Under the pieces are notes generated by a model. It was not told the origin of the DNA. It was given only the letters and a program-made list of their open reading frames with translations, and did not search any database. The position numbers and the translations under genes are program-made. A stretch of 64,000 nt of DNA, from the NCBI RefSeq assembly GCF_042610425.1, contig NZ_JBGJZM010000001.1:1674001-1738000 (forward strand), given 5' to 3'. The DNA is from Ectobacillus sp042610425 (GTDB lineage: Bacteria > Bacillota > Bacilli > Bacillales > Bacillaceae_G). Shown piece after piece: positions 37,184 to 47,083 of this stretch; the first letter of the stretch is position 1; each line of letters opens with the position of its first letter.

Positions 37184-37417
37184 TTAATTTTCAAAAAGTC
37201 TTGATTTCATCTCAGCTATGACTTGTGGGGTTAATCCATTTTCAGTTCCATCCACTGGTGATAGAGCTTTAATCCACTTATTAATTGTTACTTCTGACAC
37301 ACCATATTCGCTGCTTAACATACGTACTGAGCTATCAGTATGATACAGTTCCACTACCGTTTTCTTGAAATCTTCGTTATAGGTTGGCTTATTCTTTTTC
37401 TGATCCATGCACGACAC
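37184..37417 (-). pseudogene. IS3-family OrfA remnant
   Basis: The HTH_Tnp_1 domain is intact (YNEDFKKTVVELYHTDSSVR ... EYGVSEVTINKWIKAL), as in OrfA of IS3-type elements. The protein stops after MKSRLFEN, before the leucine-zipper part, and no OrfB follows. It is therefore a truncated IS relic. Confidence 0.75.
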
Positions 37418-37807
37418 ACCCTCTCTTATTTTTATAATAGAGAGTTAACTATATAAATGGTGGCAATGGAACTATACTAACTCCAGCCTTATGTAACGAC
37501 CTTCTAATTATGTATACCTTTTAGAAATTGGCGGAATTTAATGCAATTGTAAGTAATTAATTAAAAAGGCGGGTGCATTCGCTACAGGTTCCTTCAGACT
37601 TTCACATATAAGGAATAGAGTATTTGGACTTTAAAGAGAGCTTAGAAGTAGAATTAGAGCATGAACAAAACGTTTTGAATACACCGGTGCAAGCATGTTC
37701 ATAGAAGTTCTTTAATTAATGCACCTTGATGAATAGTGATTAATTTGACGAAAGTTATTTTACTTACATCAAGAGGTACCATATAAACAAAAAGGAAGTG
37801 TCCATAT
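37418..37807. other. Non-coding region before the rep gene
   Basis: No ORF is seen. It should contain the rep promoter and possibly its nick site (double-strand origin), but I cannot point to a convincing nick hairpin. Confidence 0.35.
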
Positions 37808-38581
37808 ATGTTAAAACCACATATGAAGATAACAATGAGCAACAAATACGTGGAAGTCACACAACTTAGTTTCATACCTTGTATGAATAGAACTTCCTCA
37901 GGAGGTCGTAAGCCCTATCCAAATCAAAGTACCGAAGATTATGAGAATAATAAAAAGGTTGCAATTAATCGTGCTCGTAAAAATATTCGTAGATATCTAG
38001 AGTGTAATTTCACTGATCGATATGCGTTTCTAACACTTACCTTTAAATCATCACAGGATATAGATGTTACCAATCTAAATAGCTGCCAGCAAGCTTTTAT
38101 TGACTTCAAAAAACGTCTTGCATATTACCTACAGAAGAATGATTTATCCAAGTTCGAATATTTAGGTGTCACAGAATTTCAAGATAAGAACCGTGGAGGA
38201 GCTATTCATTATCACTTAGTGTGCAACCTAATAGACATACCTTCAGAAGTCATACAAGAACTGTGGCAATACGGTGGCATAAACAGAGAAATCATTCAAT
38301 CGGATGCACATGGCAATGAAAGAATCACAAATTATATAAAAAAAGGAATTACCGATGATAGATTGAATAGTGGTCATAGATTTTTCCATTCACGCGGTCT
38401 TAAGACTCCCATTTCTATCACAGTTGAAGATTCAGAAGACTTCTATAATCTCCTCGATAAATGTCAACCAACCCTACTTCATTCAGCTGAATACCAAACA
38501 CCCATGTTCGGAGAAATAAAACAAGAAGACTATTATGTTAAAAATCCAAAGGAGCTTATGAATTATGTACAAGAACTATAA
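37808..38581 (+). CDS. HUH-family rolling-circle Rep protein
   Basis: Motif I YAFLTLTF (72-79), motif II GGAIHYHLVCNL with H134-Y-H136 for metal binding, and motif III ITNYIKKGI with the nucleophile Tyr176 and Lys179 identify an HUH endonuclease of the single-Tyr Rep type. It would nick the element's origin to start rolling-circle replication. AAGGAAGTG precedes ATG 37808. It overlaps the next HTH gene by 17 bp. Its presence suggests the island, or a part of it, can replicate as a circle. Confidence 0.87.
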   Translation: MLKPHMKITMSNKYVEVTQLSFIPCMNRTSSGGRKPYPNQSTEDYENNKKVAINRARKNIRRYLECNFTDRYAFLTLTFKSSQDIDVTNLNSCQQAFIDFKKRLAYYLQKNDLSKFEYLGVTEFQDKNRGGAIHYHLVCNLIDIPSEVIQELWQYGGINREIIQSDAHGNERITNYIKKGITDDRLNSGHRFFHSRGLKTPISITVEDSEDFYNLLDKCQPTLLHSAEYQTPMFGEIKQEDYYVKNPKELMNYVQEL

Positions 38582-38759
38582 AGATTATCCTGAAATTCTA
38601 AATGTATCTGATGTACAAAAGCTACTTGGAATTGGCAGAAAACAAGCATATGAACTGTTTCATTCCGGAGAATTTCATGTGGTTAAGGTAGGAAAACGCA
38701 TGAAAGTGTCTAAAAATATACTACTAAGTTGGATTGAAGGAGATAACTATGCAAACTAA
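38565..38759 (+). CDS. Excisionase-type HTH protein
   Basis: This 64-residue protein has the MerR-like HTH_17 fold of Xis/excisionase families: LNVSDVQKLLGIGRKQAYEL followed by KVGKRMKVSKNILLSWIEG. It probably binds attachment or origin DNA and assists the integrase in excision. It overlaps rep at its start and the next small ORF at its stop (ATGCAAACTAA), so the three are translated together. Confidence 0.8.
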   Translation: MYKNYKDYPEILNVSDVQKLLGIGRKQAYELFHSGEFHVVKVGKRMKVSKNILLSWIEGDNYAN

Positions 38760-38883
38760 ACTGGTTAATTGTGGGGATAGTATTATTGTTTACGATTATA
38801 TGGGAAAACGTATGATTGATAAATCAGTTTTCAGTAGAGACTATATAGATATTTCACTTATACAAACTGAAACTTATACGTAA
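38749..38883 (+). CDS. Small ORF of 44 residues after the excisionase gene
   Basis: ATG 38749 has AAGGAG exactly 6 nt upstream and overlaps the stop of the HTH gene. The product MQTKLVNCGDSIIVYDYMGK continues to ...TETYT and is soluble. I do not recognise it. The good ribosome binding site and the overlap support a real gene. Confidence 0.6.
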   Translation: MQTKLVNCGDSIIVYDYMGKRMIDKSVFSRDYIDISLIQTETYT

Positions 38884-39045
38884 ATTTTTCACTTAAAAAC
38901 ACAAAAGCTTGTTATTATATTTATTTTATTCTTCTATCTGCGCACTAAATAAGGAAAAATCCGCTGAGATTTACTACACTATATATAATGACATGCTCAT
39001 ACCAAGTTTAAATCAATTATGACTTAAAATGAGGAGTAAGGTTGT

Positions 39046-41565
39046 ATGAAACTATATGAAAGTAAAATAACTTGTCCAAAATGCAATAAACGTATAAGGA
39101 ATATTCCTAACGATTCATATGCTTTTAAAAAAAATTCCAATTATAAAATTTTTGAAGATGTATGTTCTTATTGTTATTTTCAAGGTTATCTTGACTATTA
39201 TCTCAATAATGCCAAGTTATTTGACACTTTAGGCCTATCTCCTCACGTTATTAAGCCATATTTTGTGTTAAATAATATTACAAATAAATATAGATTAGTA
39301 ACTATTCCCAATGAATTAAAAGGCTTTGATACAAATATCCAGTCAATGTATAGGATGTACTTTGAACTAAATTCCTTTAGAGATATTCTAACTAGTGATG
39401 ATAATTTTGAAACTTTAGCTTACAGGATTTTTTCATTAAAAAATAAGGGCATTTATCTTTTTGACGAGCTATTCGGAATTGAAACTGAAAACAACCTTGC
39501 AGTAATATTTTATAAATACCATGATAAAGACTATATCCACATTAATGGTGGAATAAACACTGATAATGAAATGTATCTTCAAAAGGAAATCCTTGACTCT
39601 TTTAAACTAATAACCCTAGAGGACTATATTTATAAATACCAATCCTGTAAATATTTAGAGAACTTAAATGATGGAGATTTTTATTCTAAGGAAGCATATA
39701 GAATTAAGAGTGAGGCTTTAAACAAGTTTAATATAGAAATTACTTTTTTTGATTCAGAGTATAAAAATCTTACAAAAAGAGATGTTCATTTAAATTATTT
39801 AATAGAAGATGAGAATAGTATCGATTATAAAGATGTAAACGAAGATGGAGATATTTACAAGCAATTGAAAAGTTTTATTTTTAAAGATTTCAAAGAAACC
39901 TTTAGCGGATTTGTACATTCATTAAGAAGGAATGATTTACCATTTGAGCAAAAACTAGAGGTATTTAATAAATATTTATCATACGTAGATACAATACGAA
40001 ATGGAAAGTACATTTGTGAAGGACTACATACCCCACTCGACTTAGACCCAGGTATTACACTTATCTTAAAAAGAGAGGGATTAGATTATAATAATTCCAT
40101 AAATGAAGCCTATATACTATTTGAAGGATGGAAACTAACTGATGATGATCATTACTTAGAACAATCTTTTGATAGAATAAATATTTATTTTCAGGAGCAT
40201 ATTCTTGAAAACCTCTATACGTTGGTACAAGATGTACCTACAAAAAGTTATGACAACGGGCTAAATATCATAGAAAGTATAGAAAGAATATGTAATTACT
40301 TTACCTTTTTTAATCAAAACTTTGGTTCAGAGATTAAAAATCTTCAATTAAAGGCTACTTTTAAAAAGTTCACTGAACTCAGGTTAAAAGAAACAAGATA
40401 CTCTAGTTTACTTTCAGATGATTTAGAAACAAATTTAATAATATTTTTGGCTAAGATGATTGAACCTGGGGTTCTCTTTAGAGAAATAATAACGAGTTAT
40501 ATTGATAAACTGGAGAACAGTAAACTAGGTACCCCACGAGAATTAATACTAGAAATAAAAGAATTACGCCACTTATTTATAGGCGTATTTGAAGAAAAAA
40601 TAATTGACATTCTCTACCAATCAAAGTCAACCTTCGAAAATTTAATCAAGAATGAGAAAGATGAAGATAGTTTATCTTTATATATTGTTCATTATCTTGA
40701 TCGAATTACAGAACGAATAGTCTATTTAAAGAATAAAGAACAAATTCAAAACAACGAGATTTTGGAACTATTTGATTTCAAAAGATTTCAGTTTGCATTT
40801 ATTCCAAAAGGAATAGAAAATTATAAAGTAGTAGATTCAGTAGAAAACCTATTGAATTCCCTACAGGAACTGTTAATTGACAAGATTTCAAAAAGGCCAG
40901 AATTAAATATCGTTATTAAAAATTTAGAATTAGAATTAGGAAGGAATATTTGTGACAGGTTAGGGGGAAATTTAAAAACTCTAGCTACTGCAGAATATTT
41001 ATATAACTTATTTGTTTTAGGAAGTTCTACTGAAAAAGATGAGTTTAAAGATTACTCTTGTATATCGATTCTTTATTATAAAGCACTTGAATCATTCCTC
41101 AATAAGTTTCTTTTTGAACCATATATAAATAAACATTTTTCAACTAATAAAGATTTTTCTTATATTTCTTCTCAATGTATTTTCGATTATTTTCCAGTGC
41201 CTAATAAGCAAGATTTGAAGAGCCATTATTTTTACAAAAATAGATCAGGTAATTACTATTTGTCTAATAAATTAGCTTTAGGTAATATTGGACATTTCTT
41301 AAAATTGGAAGAGGATAAACCTAATCCTAAATATTTAATTGCTTTTTTAAATGATATTATAAAGCCATCAAAAAATGTAGTTAAAGAATTTAATGGATTA
41401 AGTACCAATATACTCGGAGTAAAAAATAATAGAAACAATGCTGCGCATGGTGGTAACATAATTAATAAAAATCAAGCTATTCAAGATAAAAAGAATGTTT
41501 TCTTTTTAGATAACACGGTTAACTGTAAAAAAATTTTAATAAGATTACTTAATATCTTAAAGTAA
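39046..41565 (+). CDS. Large zinc-ribbon protein with C-terminal HEPN motif
   Basis: This 839-residue protein begins with a zinc ribbon (CPKCNKR near residue 10 and CSYCYF near 41). A long region rich in Asn, Lys, Ile and Leu, largely helical, has no motif I can name. The C-terminal 140 residues look like a HEPN domain: YYKALESFLNKFLFEPYI in an early helix and the RNase signature R796-NNAA-H801 near the end. HEPN proteins of this kind are often RNases in defence systems. It stands alone with GAGGAG upstream and a terminator after it. The substrate is unknown. Confidence 0.6.
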   Translation: MKLYESKITCPKCNKRIRNIPNDSYAFKKNSNYKIFEDVCSYCYFQGYLDYYLNNAKLFDTLGLSPHVIKPYFVLNNITNKYRLVTIPNELKGFDTNIQSMYRMYFELNSFRDILTSDDNFETLAYRIFSLKNKGIYLFDELFGIETENNLAVIFYKYHDKDYIHINGGINTDNEMYLQKEILDSFKLITLEDYIYKYQSCKYLENLNDGDFYSKEAYRIKSEALNKFNIEITFFDSEYKNLTKRDVHLNYLIEDENSIDYKDVNEDGDIYKQLKSFIFKDFKETFSGFVHSLRRNDLPFEQKLEVFNKYLSYVDTIRNGKYICEGLHTPLDLDPGITLILKREGLDYNNSINEAYILFEGWKLTDDDHYLEQSFDRINIYFQEHILENLYTLVQDVPTKSYDNGLNIIESIERICNYFTFFNQNFGSEIKNLQLKATFKKFTELRLKETRYSSLLSDDLETNLIIFLAKMIEPGVLFREIITSYIDKLENSKLGTPRELILEIKELRHLFIGVFEEKIIDILYQSKSTFENLIKNEKDEDSLSLYIVHYLDRITERIVYLKNKEQIQNNEILELFDFKRFQFAFIPKGIENYKVVDSVENLLNSLQELLIDKISKRPELNIVIKNLELELGRNICDRLGGNLKTLATAEYLYNLFVLGSSTEKDEFKDYSCISILYYKALESFLNKFLFEPYINKHFSTNKDFSYISSQCIFDYFPVPNKQDLKSHYFYKNRSGNYYLSNKLALGNIGHFLKLEEDKPNPKYLIAFLNDIIKPSKNVVKEFNGLSTNILGVKNNRNNAAHGGNIINKNQAIQDKKNVFFLDNTVNCKKILIRLLNILK

Positions 41566-41629
41566 TTAGGTATTTTAATTCAGGCATTTACCTATAAGAA
41601 TTTATTCTTTTTCGAATCTTAATTACTTA

Positions 41630-41663
41630 GAAAAGGATACCATTTAATTTTGGTATCCTTTTC
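41630..41663. terminator. Bidirectional terminator
   Basis: A perfect 13-bp stem (41630-41642 with 41651-41663) with an A-rich 5' and T-rich 3' side separates the HEPN gene from the convergent glycosylase gene. Confidence 0.85.
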
Positions 41664-41678
41664 TTTATATCCTTTTGC

Positions 41679-42329
41679 TTAATAAAAACTAGTAACCTTC
41701 TTTATATAGATTTCCTTGTATTTTATTGCCCTTTTACCAATTGAACAGTAATATGGATGTTGTAGACGTGAAGCAATAGGGTAGCTTAATCTTCCCTCTT
41801 TTATCATTTTCTTTAAAGTTTTTTCAACTTCTTTACTTAAAGGAACAATATCCATTTCAGTTATAAAAGATTCAGTAAAGGTGGTTGACAAAGGTGAAGG
41901 TAAATCATAGTAATTTAGATTATTTCCGTCCTTTATAAAACCGAACCATGATATATTTGTCATGTATACATTTTTATAAAATGTATTAATGCCAATTTTA
42001 TCAATGATGGACAAGATAAATTGTGCACTCTGTTCCCTATCATCCTGATTAACATCAGAAAGTAAGTGAGAGGCACCTTTATAGTCAATGAATGGTATAC
42101 CCGTTTTACCAGCCCCATTCCTCCCAGGATTTATGCCGCATAATACTACCCATTTTCCATGTATTTTATAGAAAGTTTGATAATACCTGTGAACAAGATC
42201 GATATTTTTTTTAAACCCATCCATTATGGTTATTTTTTCCTTACTGAGTATCTCCATTATCTCAGGATTCATCTTTATGCTTTCGTAAAAATTGAGGTGT
42301 AGTTGAATTATCTTTTCCAATGCAAACAC
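41679..42329 (-). CDS. SMUG2-like uracil-DNA glycosylase family protein
   Basis: The motif CGINPGRNGAGKTGIPFID corresponds to motif A of SMUG-type glycosylases (GMNPG...TGVPF), and RLQHPYYCSIGKRAIKYKEI carries a candidate motif C His. Proteins of this family remove uracil or modified bases from DNA. At 216 residues the length fits. A GTG at 42329 abuts GGAG; a TTG at 42320 has better spacing and may be the start. It lies in the defence-gene run, so base-modification targeting is possible but not shown. Confidence 0.72.
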   Translation of the reverse strand: MFALEKIIQLHLNFYESIKMNPEIMEILSKEKITIMDGFKKNIDLVHRYYQTFYKIHGKWVVLCGINPGRNGAGKTGIPFIDYKGASHLLSDVNQDDREQSAQFILSIIDKIGINTFYKNVYMTNISWFGFIKDGNNLNYYDLPSPLSTTFTESFITEMDIVPLSKEVEKTLKKMIKEGRLSYPIASRLQHPYYCSIGKRAIKYKEIYIKKVTSFY

Positions 42330-42523
42330 TCCATTGTTTTTTAGACTAACATTCTACATTCTCTAAATAGGTCCCTTTCTTAAATTGACACGAAGATCCC
42401 CTAATTTAATCAATTTATTTCTCCTATAGACAATACCTATAGGTCCTCATTTTTGTATTTGGCAATTAACTTATACACTAATTGCCAGTATATTTATAAG
42501 TAATATACATCAATAATTTGTCG

Positions 42524-42619
42524 CTTGACATAGAGCCCCTACGGTCACATTTCTTGAAAAGGCAATAGCCACAGGATTTTCATGGCTATGAATCTAACAT
42601 GTCCGTCTCTCCATGTAAG
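42524..42619. ncRNA. Structured repeat element E3
   Basis: This 96-nt stem-loop is homologous to elements at 50599 (opposite strand) and 55278. CTTGACAT (42524-42531) pairs with ATGTAAG (42613-42619), ACGG..ACAT pairs with ATGT..CCGT, and the inner ATAGCCA (42565-42571) pairs with TGGCTAT (42583-42589). Conserved words are TTGACAT.GAGCC at the left and GTCTCTCCA at the right. The rest of 42330-42856 has no gene. Whether it is an RNA or a DNA repeat is unknown. Confidence 0.6.
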
Positions 42620-42856
42620 CTCAGCGATATTCAAAAAGCATACTGCCATAACATACTTTTTGATTGCCACTAATACTCATTTTTGTAATCAAATATTTCT
42701 CGAATTATTTAAGAAATGAATTTCTCATTCTTATTGGCCCATCTTTTTCAGTTCCTAATTTTAATTTCCAAGGAGACCTTTTCAAGTTCTTACAACACTG
42801 TATTTATTAATATGTATTCTTCTAGTAAGGATATATTTTAAGAACTAAGCAAATAA

Positions 42857-43785
42857 TTAAAAATTTACACTAAAATCCATAAAATACAAATCACGATTAA
42901 TTTTAAAAATGCGAACGTAATCTCTCCCGTATCTATATAAATCGCTTACCTCGACTTTTTCCCCTAGTTGTACACCTAATCTTGATCTGAAATACTTTCC
43001 TAATTCACTATTATTTCTACAAATTGTAATAGCTTTTCTGTTATCCTGTTCCATTTTACATAAAAAACTTTTACCATCATCTGTTATTATAGTAAATTCT
43101 TCTTTAAGATTAGGAAAAAAGTTAGGATTTTCCTTATGAACTTCTAATGGTACTGGAATATACGCTTGATTCGGTTCCCTTCCAGGTCTTTGTCCCCAAT
43201 TCAAACCGCCTTTTTCTTGTATTATATCCTTGCCAAAAATTTTTAATGAAAGATCAATAAATTTGTCAGTTTTAACAAATGGGTAATAGTTTGTTAAATA
43301 AAGAACATTTTCTCTCCTACGGGATAAAGGGTGTTTTCTATATTCTTGCAACTTTACATTGTATCTTATATCTTTATCAGTGCATAACATTACAGGGGAA
43401 ATATTAATACTATCAAGAACTTCATATGTATCAATATTTACCATGATTTCATGCTGGGTCTCCCAACCCATTCCAGGTAAAATTAGAGTAACCCGTAATT
43501 AGGTTCTCCATAAAATAATATTCAACAGTAGTTCCCTCGATTGTTCCAATCCAAACTGCATAAGACAGCCCCATAGATTATTAAAAGAAAAAATAGCTTG
43601 GAAATTCTATGTAATTAATGTTAATTTCTTTGATTGGGTTATTCTAGCTCCTTCATATTGTTTTAAAGGGTTCCCCTCTAAAAAGTCTAATATCATATCA
43701 TAAAAAATATCACGTTTCATTATGATTAAAGGATCAAAAGCGTTTCTGAATATTGCTAGTGTTGCATTGGGGATATGTTCATAAA
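42857..43785 (-). pseudogene. Broken PLD-type (NgoFVII-like) restriction endonuclease
   Basis: The longest open part (43471-42857) matches the B3-like C-terminal domain of NgoFVII-type enzymes: KGGLNWGQRPGREPNQAYIP, then NRKAITICRNNSELGKYFRS. In the next frame directly upstream (43574-43460) the segment ITGYSNFTWNG reads like the PLD catalytic end, and one extra G in the GGG near 43461-43467 breaks the join. A further fragment (about 43785-43625, FDPLIIMKRDIFYDMILDFL) precedes it with stops between. No cognate methylase is seen. Confidence 0.6.
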
Positions 43786-43906
43786 CTGAGACTCAAGACT
43801 AGAATTAAAGCACCTTAGCAATTAACGAATCCCACATCGTATTACCAAGGTGCTAATAAATGACACTGTTTAATTATTTCTTGCTCTATTCATATTCAAA
43901 ATGAAA

Positions 43907-46543
43907 TTATTTGATTTTCTTACATTTTTTAGCACACGTTCCACGATCATTTGTACCAAAACCAAATTCTACTTTATCTCCAATATTCAAGTTGGAAAAT
44001 TCTCCTTCAAAATCCCCCCAAAAAAGAAATAACTTTTCATATTTATTGTTAGTTATAAAAGCATATGATTTAGATTTCTTTGTTACATATCCTTGATTTT
44101 CATTTAAATCTTTTTCCCCTAGAAAACGATCCAATTCCTTTCTTATTTCCGTTGAACAACTATGGTAAATGCTTTCAACCGATTTTCGAACTTCATGGTA
44201 AGATTCACAACGTCTCAATTGTTTTCCAAAATTACGGATTATTTGCACTAATAATTCATTTGCACCTTCATTTTGATTCCATATAAAGGTCAGTGTTTTT
44301 ATAATCTTAGAAATTGTTTTTAACATCTTTGCATCTTGATGAGGATGATTTTCTAAAATATCTATAGACTTTCTTAAAACAGCTACTGCTTCTGTCAAAT
44401 TATCTTCATTAGCATATATTTCTGACCATCTTCTACAATTCTCAGCAGATAAATCAGCTGTAATATTGTTATATTTATTTTGGGCTAACGTCAAAGACTC
44501 CCTTAACTTTTTGAATATCATTTCTGATTCTTTAAATTTCCCTAAAAACATATACAATCTGGCTTTTTGAATTTTTATATCAACATTTTCGGAATCAATC
44601 TCCTCGGCTCTCTTAGTTAACTCCAAGGCCTCTTCAAAATCCTCTAAATACCGCATTTTAAAACCTGCATAAAGAAATAATAATGAAGGGGAATTAGTAT
44701 TACATTGAATTGCAGTTTGATATTCAGTATCAGCTTTAAAATAATCCCCAGATCTAGAATATATAAAACCTGACACTTTATATATTTCAAAATAATTTGG
44801 ATCGATATCTTTAGCTCTATCAATATACTTATATGCATTCTCATAGTCAGACTTTGCTGAGCATAATAAAGCTTGCTTAAGGTTATACGCAGCTATAACC
44901 TCATCCTTTGATTGATACGTTATCGATCTAGGACTATATGGATCTACTGTTACACTAATTGCTAAATTTTGACCTAAAGCTTTAAGCTCCTTTATTCTTT
45001 TATTTACATTTTTAAATGAACTATTTGATGGTCTGCAATGCTGATGCAAATATTCCTTAGCAAAATCTGTAATTGAGAAAACACTTTTTCTTTCACCGTT
45101 ATTAGATATTGTCTTCATCCTAATCATGTTCGTTGCCATTAATTCATTTAATGCTTTTCTATGCAAAATTGAATCTAATTCTAACAAGTACGCTAGCTCA
45201 GCATCGCTGCAATCTTTATTATAGATCAATAATGTTTCTAGGACTGTTTTTGCATTTGGGGATAATTTATCATACACATTAGACATACAATAGGATGTTA
45301 AATCTTGTGTATTAGATAAAATAGATTGAATAGGTTCTCCTTTCATTAAATTAGCTACAAACCATTTAATAGCTAACGGATTAGAATGGAGCTTTTCACA
45401 AATATCATTTAATTCCTCTTCATTCATTTTTAATACATCTTTTAGTTTATAATTTTGTGCTAATCTTCGTAAGTAGTAAACTCTCTCTTTTTTATTAAAT
45501 CCCTCCAAAACATGCCTTGCTTCAAATTCACCTATTCCTATTCTTGATGTAGTTAATATTTTAGAACCCGAAGGAATCTCAAACAAAAACTCTCTAATGG
45601 ATTCTGAGTTTATACTTTCTAAATTATCGAGAACCAATAATGTTTTAAACTCCTTCATATATTCAAGGATTTCATTAGTCACCATATTATTATCTAAGAT
45701 TTCAATATTATCACCAATTAAAACATTTTTTATCTCCTTATATAACTCAAATGTGCTAGTAATTGTGTTTTTAATATTAATAAATTCCCCGTTATTTAAT
45801 GTTTTTGTTTTTAATGATATCCATATAACTGCTTCAAATGGTTGAATAGGATCATCAATTAATTCATACAGACATTTTAACGTTAGAGCTGTCTTTCCAA
45901 CCCCACCATCTCCAATAATAGATATCACGGGGTAATTACCTAAGATTTTCTTTTTAATCGCATCTAAATCTTTATCTCTTCCAACAAAACCTGTATCATC
46001 AAACTCTGACGCTGGCAAATTATTCAAAACTTTTTCATCAAAGGCGTCAACAAACTCGGGAATTTTAATACCAAAAATACTTGAAGGATCTGCTTTTATT
46101 TTGTTCCTTATGTCTTTAGAACTTATCCAGTCAATTAACTGAGTTTCCTCTAATGTCTCCATAAAAGTAGCTACAGTTGGAAAGTCAGTGAATTCTAAAG
46201 GTCTTGAATGCATGACTCTATTTCTAATAGGCGTAATCTTTTCTAATCTATCTCCAATTTCTTTGATTTCCTTTTCAAAAGAATTAGGAATAAACTTCTT
46301 GAATTTATTAAGAATACTAATACAATCCCCAAAGTCCAAGTAGTCTATTAAAGCTTTTATTTCTTCTTCTTTAAAATCCCCATTTTTCTGTGCTCGTTCT
46401 TTCAATTTATGTACTAGGTTATTATCAAATAAAAATAATTCGTTTTGATCATTTAAATTTTCTTTTATAAATCCTCTTAAATCAGTCTCTATTGCAGAAA
46501 TATAGGCATATAGAGTCAAACGAGTAGCAGAGACATTATACAT
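43907..46543 (-). CDS. HEPN/NB-ARC/TPR protein with cold-shock-like tail
   Basis: ATG 46543 follows AAGGAGG by 6 nt and gives 878 residues. In order: an N-terminal helical HEPN-like domain with R107-NRVM-H112; an NB-ARC/STAND ATPase starting FVGRDKDLDAI with P-loop GDGGVGKTALT (211-221), Walker B TLLVLDNLES and a sensor TTSRIG; a winged helix; TPR-type helical repeats (KYIDRAKDIDPNYFEIYKVS, ALELTKRAEEIDSENVDIKI) from about 560 to 790; and a small beta-barrel tail (SYAFITNNKYEKLFLFWGDF ... LNIGDKVEFGFG) like a cold-shock domain. This layout fits an Avs-like immune sensor with an RNase effector. Confidence 0.72.
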   Translation of the reverse strand: MYNVSATRLTLYAYISAIETDLRGFIKENLNDQNELFLFDNNLVHKLKERAQKNGDFKEEEIKALIDYLDFGDCISILNKFKKFIPNSFEKEIKEIGDRLEKITPIRNRVMHSRPLEFTDFPTVATFMETLEETQLIDWISSKDIRNKIKADPSSIFGIKIPEFVDAFDEKVLNNLPASEFDDTGFVGRDKDLDAIKKKILGNYPVISIIGDGGVGKTALTLKCLYELIDDPIQPFEAVIWISLKTKTLNNGEFINIKNTITSTFELYKEIKNVLIGDNIEILDNNMVTNEILEYMKEFKTLLVLDNLESINSESIREFLFEIPSGSKILTTSRIGIGEFEARHVLEGFNKKERVYYLRRLAQNYKLKDVLKMNEEELNDICEKLHSNPLAIKWFVANLMKGEPIQSILSNTQDLTSYCMSNVYDKLSPNAKTVLETLLIYNKDCSDAELAYLLELDSILHRKALNELMATNMIRMKTISNNGERKSVFSITDFAKEYLHQHCRPSNSSFKNVNKRIKELKALGQNLAISVTVDPYSPRSITYQSKDEVIAAYNLKQALLCSAKSDYENAYKYIDRAKDIDPNYFEIYKVSGFIYSRSGDYFKADTEYQTAIQCNTNSPSLLFLYAGFKMRYLEDFEEALELTKRAEEIDSENVDIKIQKARLYMFLGKFKESEMIFKKLRESLTLAQNKYNNITADLSAENCRRWSEIYANEDNLTEAVAVLRKSIDILENHPHQDAKMLKTISKIIKTLTFIWNQNEGANELLVQIIRNFGKQLRRCESYHEVRKSVESIYHSCSTEIRKELDRFLGEKDLNENQGYVTKKSKSYAFITNNKYEKLFLFWGDFEGEFSNLNIGDKVEFGFGTNDRGTCAKKCKKIK

Positions 46544-46907
46544 AAAATTCCTCCTTTTTAATACTACTCTTAATTTTAACATATAAATATATAACTTTTT
46601 ATAATTAAACCAAAAAATAACAATTGGCTTCTAATTCTTCAAATATTAATTGAACATCTTTTTTTACTAAAGGTTATTTATAGTAAATGGTATAACAAAG
46701 TTCTTATTTGTATCATGTGCTTTTTTCGACTCCCTTTATAATTTTCATTTCATTACCTGGTCATTTTACGTTACGCTATTGTCCCAAGATTTGACATTTC
46801 AACTATGTACTACTCAAATAAAAAAAGGCTAAACCTATTTAGGTTAGCGTATTTTATTAATACATAATGTTCTGTTAATGGGAGCTTCGTTGTAGACAAA
46901 AGGAGGT
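46544..46907. other. Promoter region of the STAND gene and gene-free DNA
   Basis: No ORF is seen. It should hold the promoter of the minus-strand STAND gene. An AGGAGG site at 46901-46906 belongs to the following pseudogene. Confidence 0.4.
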
Positions 46908-47083
46908 GTGAAAAAATGGATGGCATGTCAATCCATTACGGAACAATTTGAAGGAATTAAACAGATCATGCAGCAACAAAAAAGGCAATACTACCTTTGT
47001 TAGATCAAGGTAAGATATATAATATCAACGTAGTAGAAGCCAATACGGGCAAATATAAGATCCATGTGACCCTATACCGATGA
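46908..47083 (+). pseudogene. Degraded small YolD-like gene
   Basis: A GTG start after AGGAGG gives KKWMACQSITEQFEGIKQIM, which resembles the N-terminus of YolD-type proteins. A frameshift in the A6 tract near 46980 moves the rest to another frame (KKAILPLLDQGKIYNINVVE ... IHVTLYR), ending at 47083. The family call is tentative; the broken frame is clear. Confidence 0.45.
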
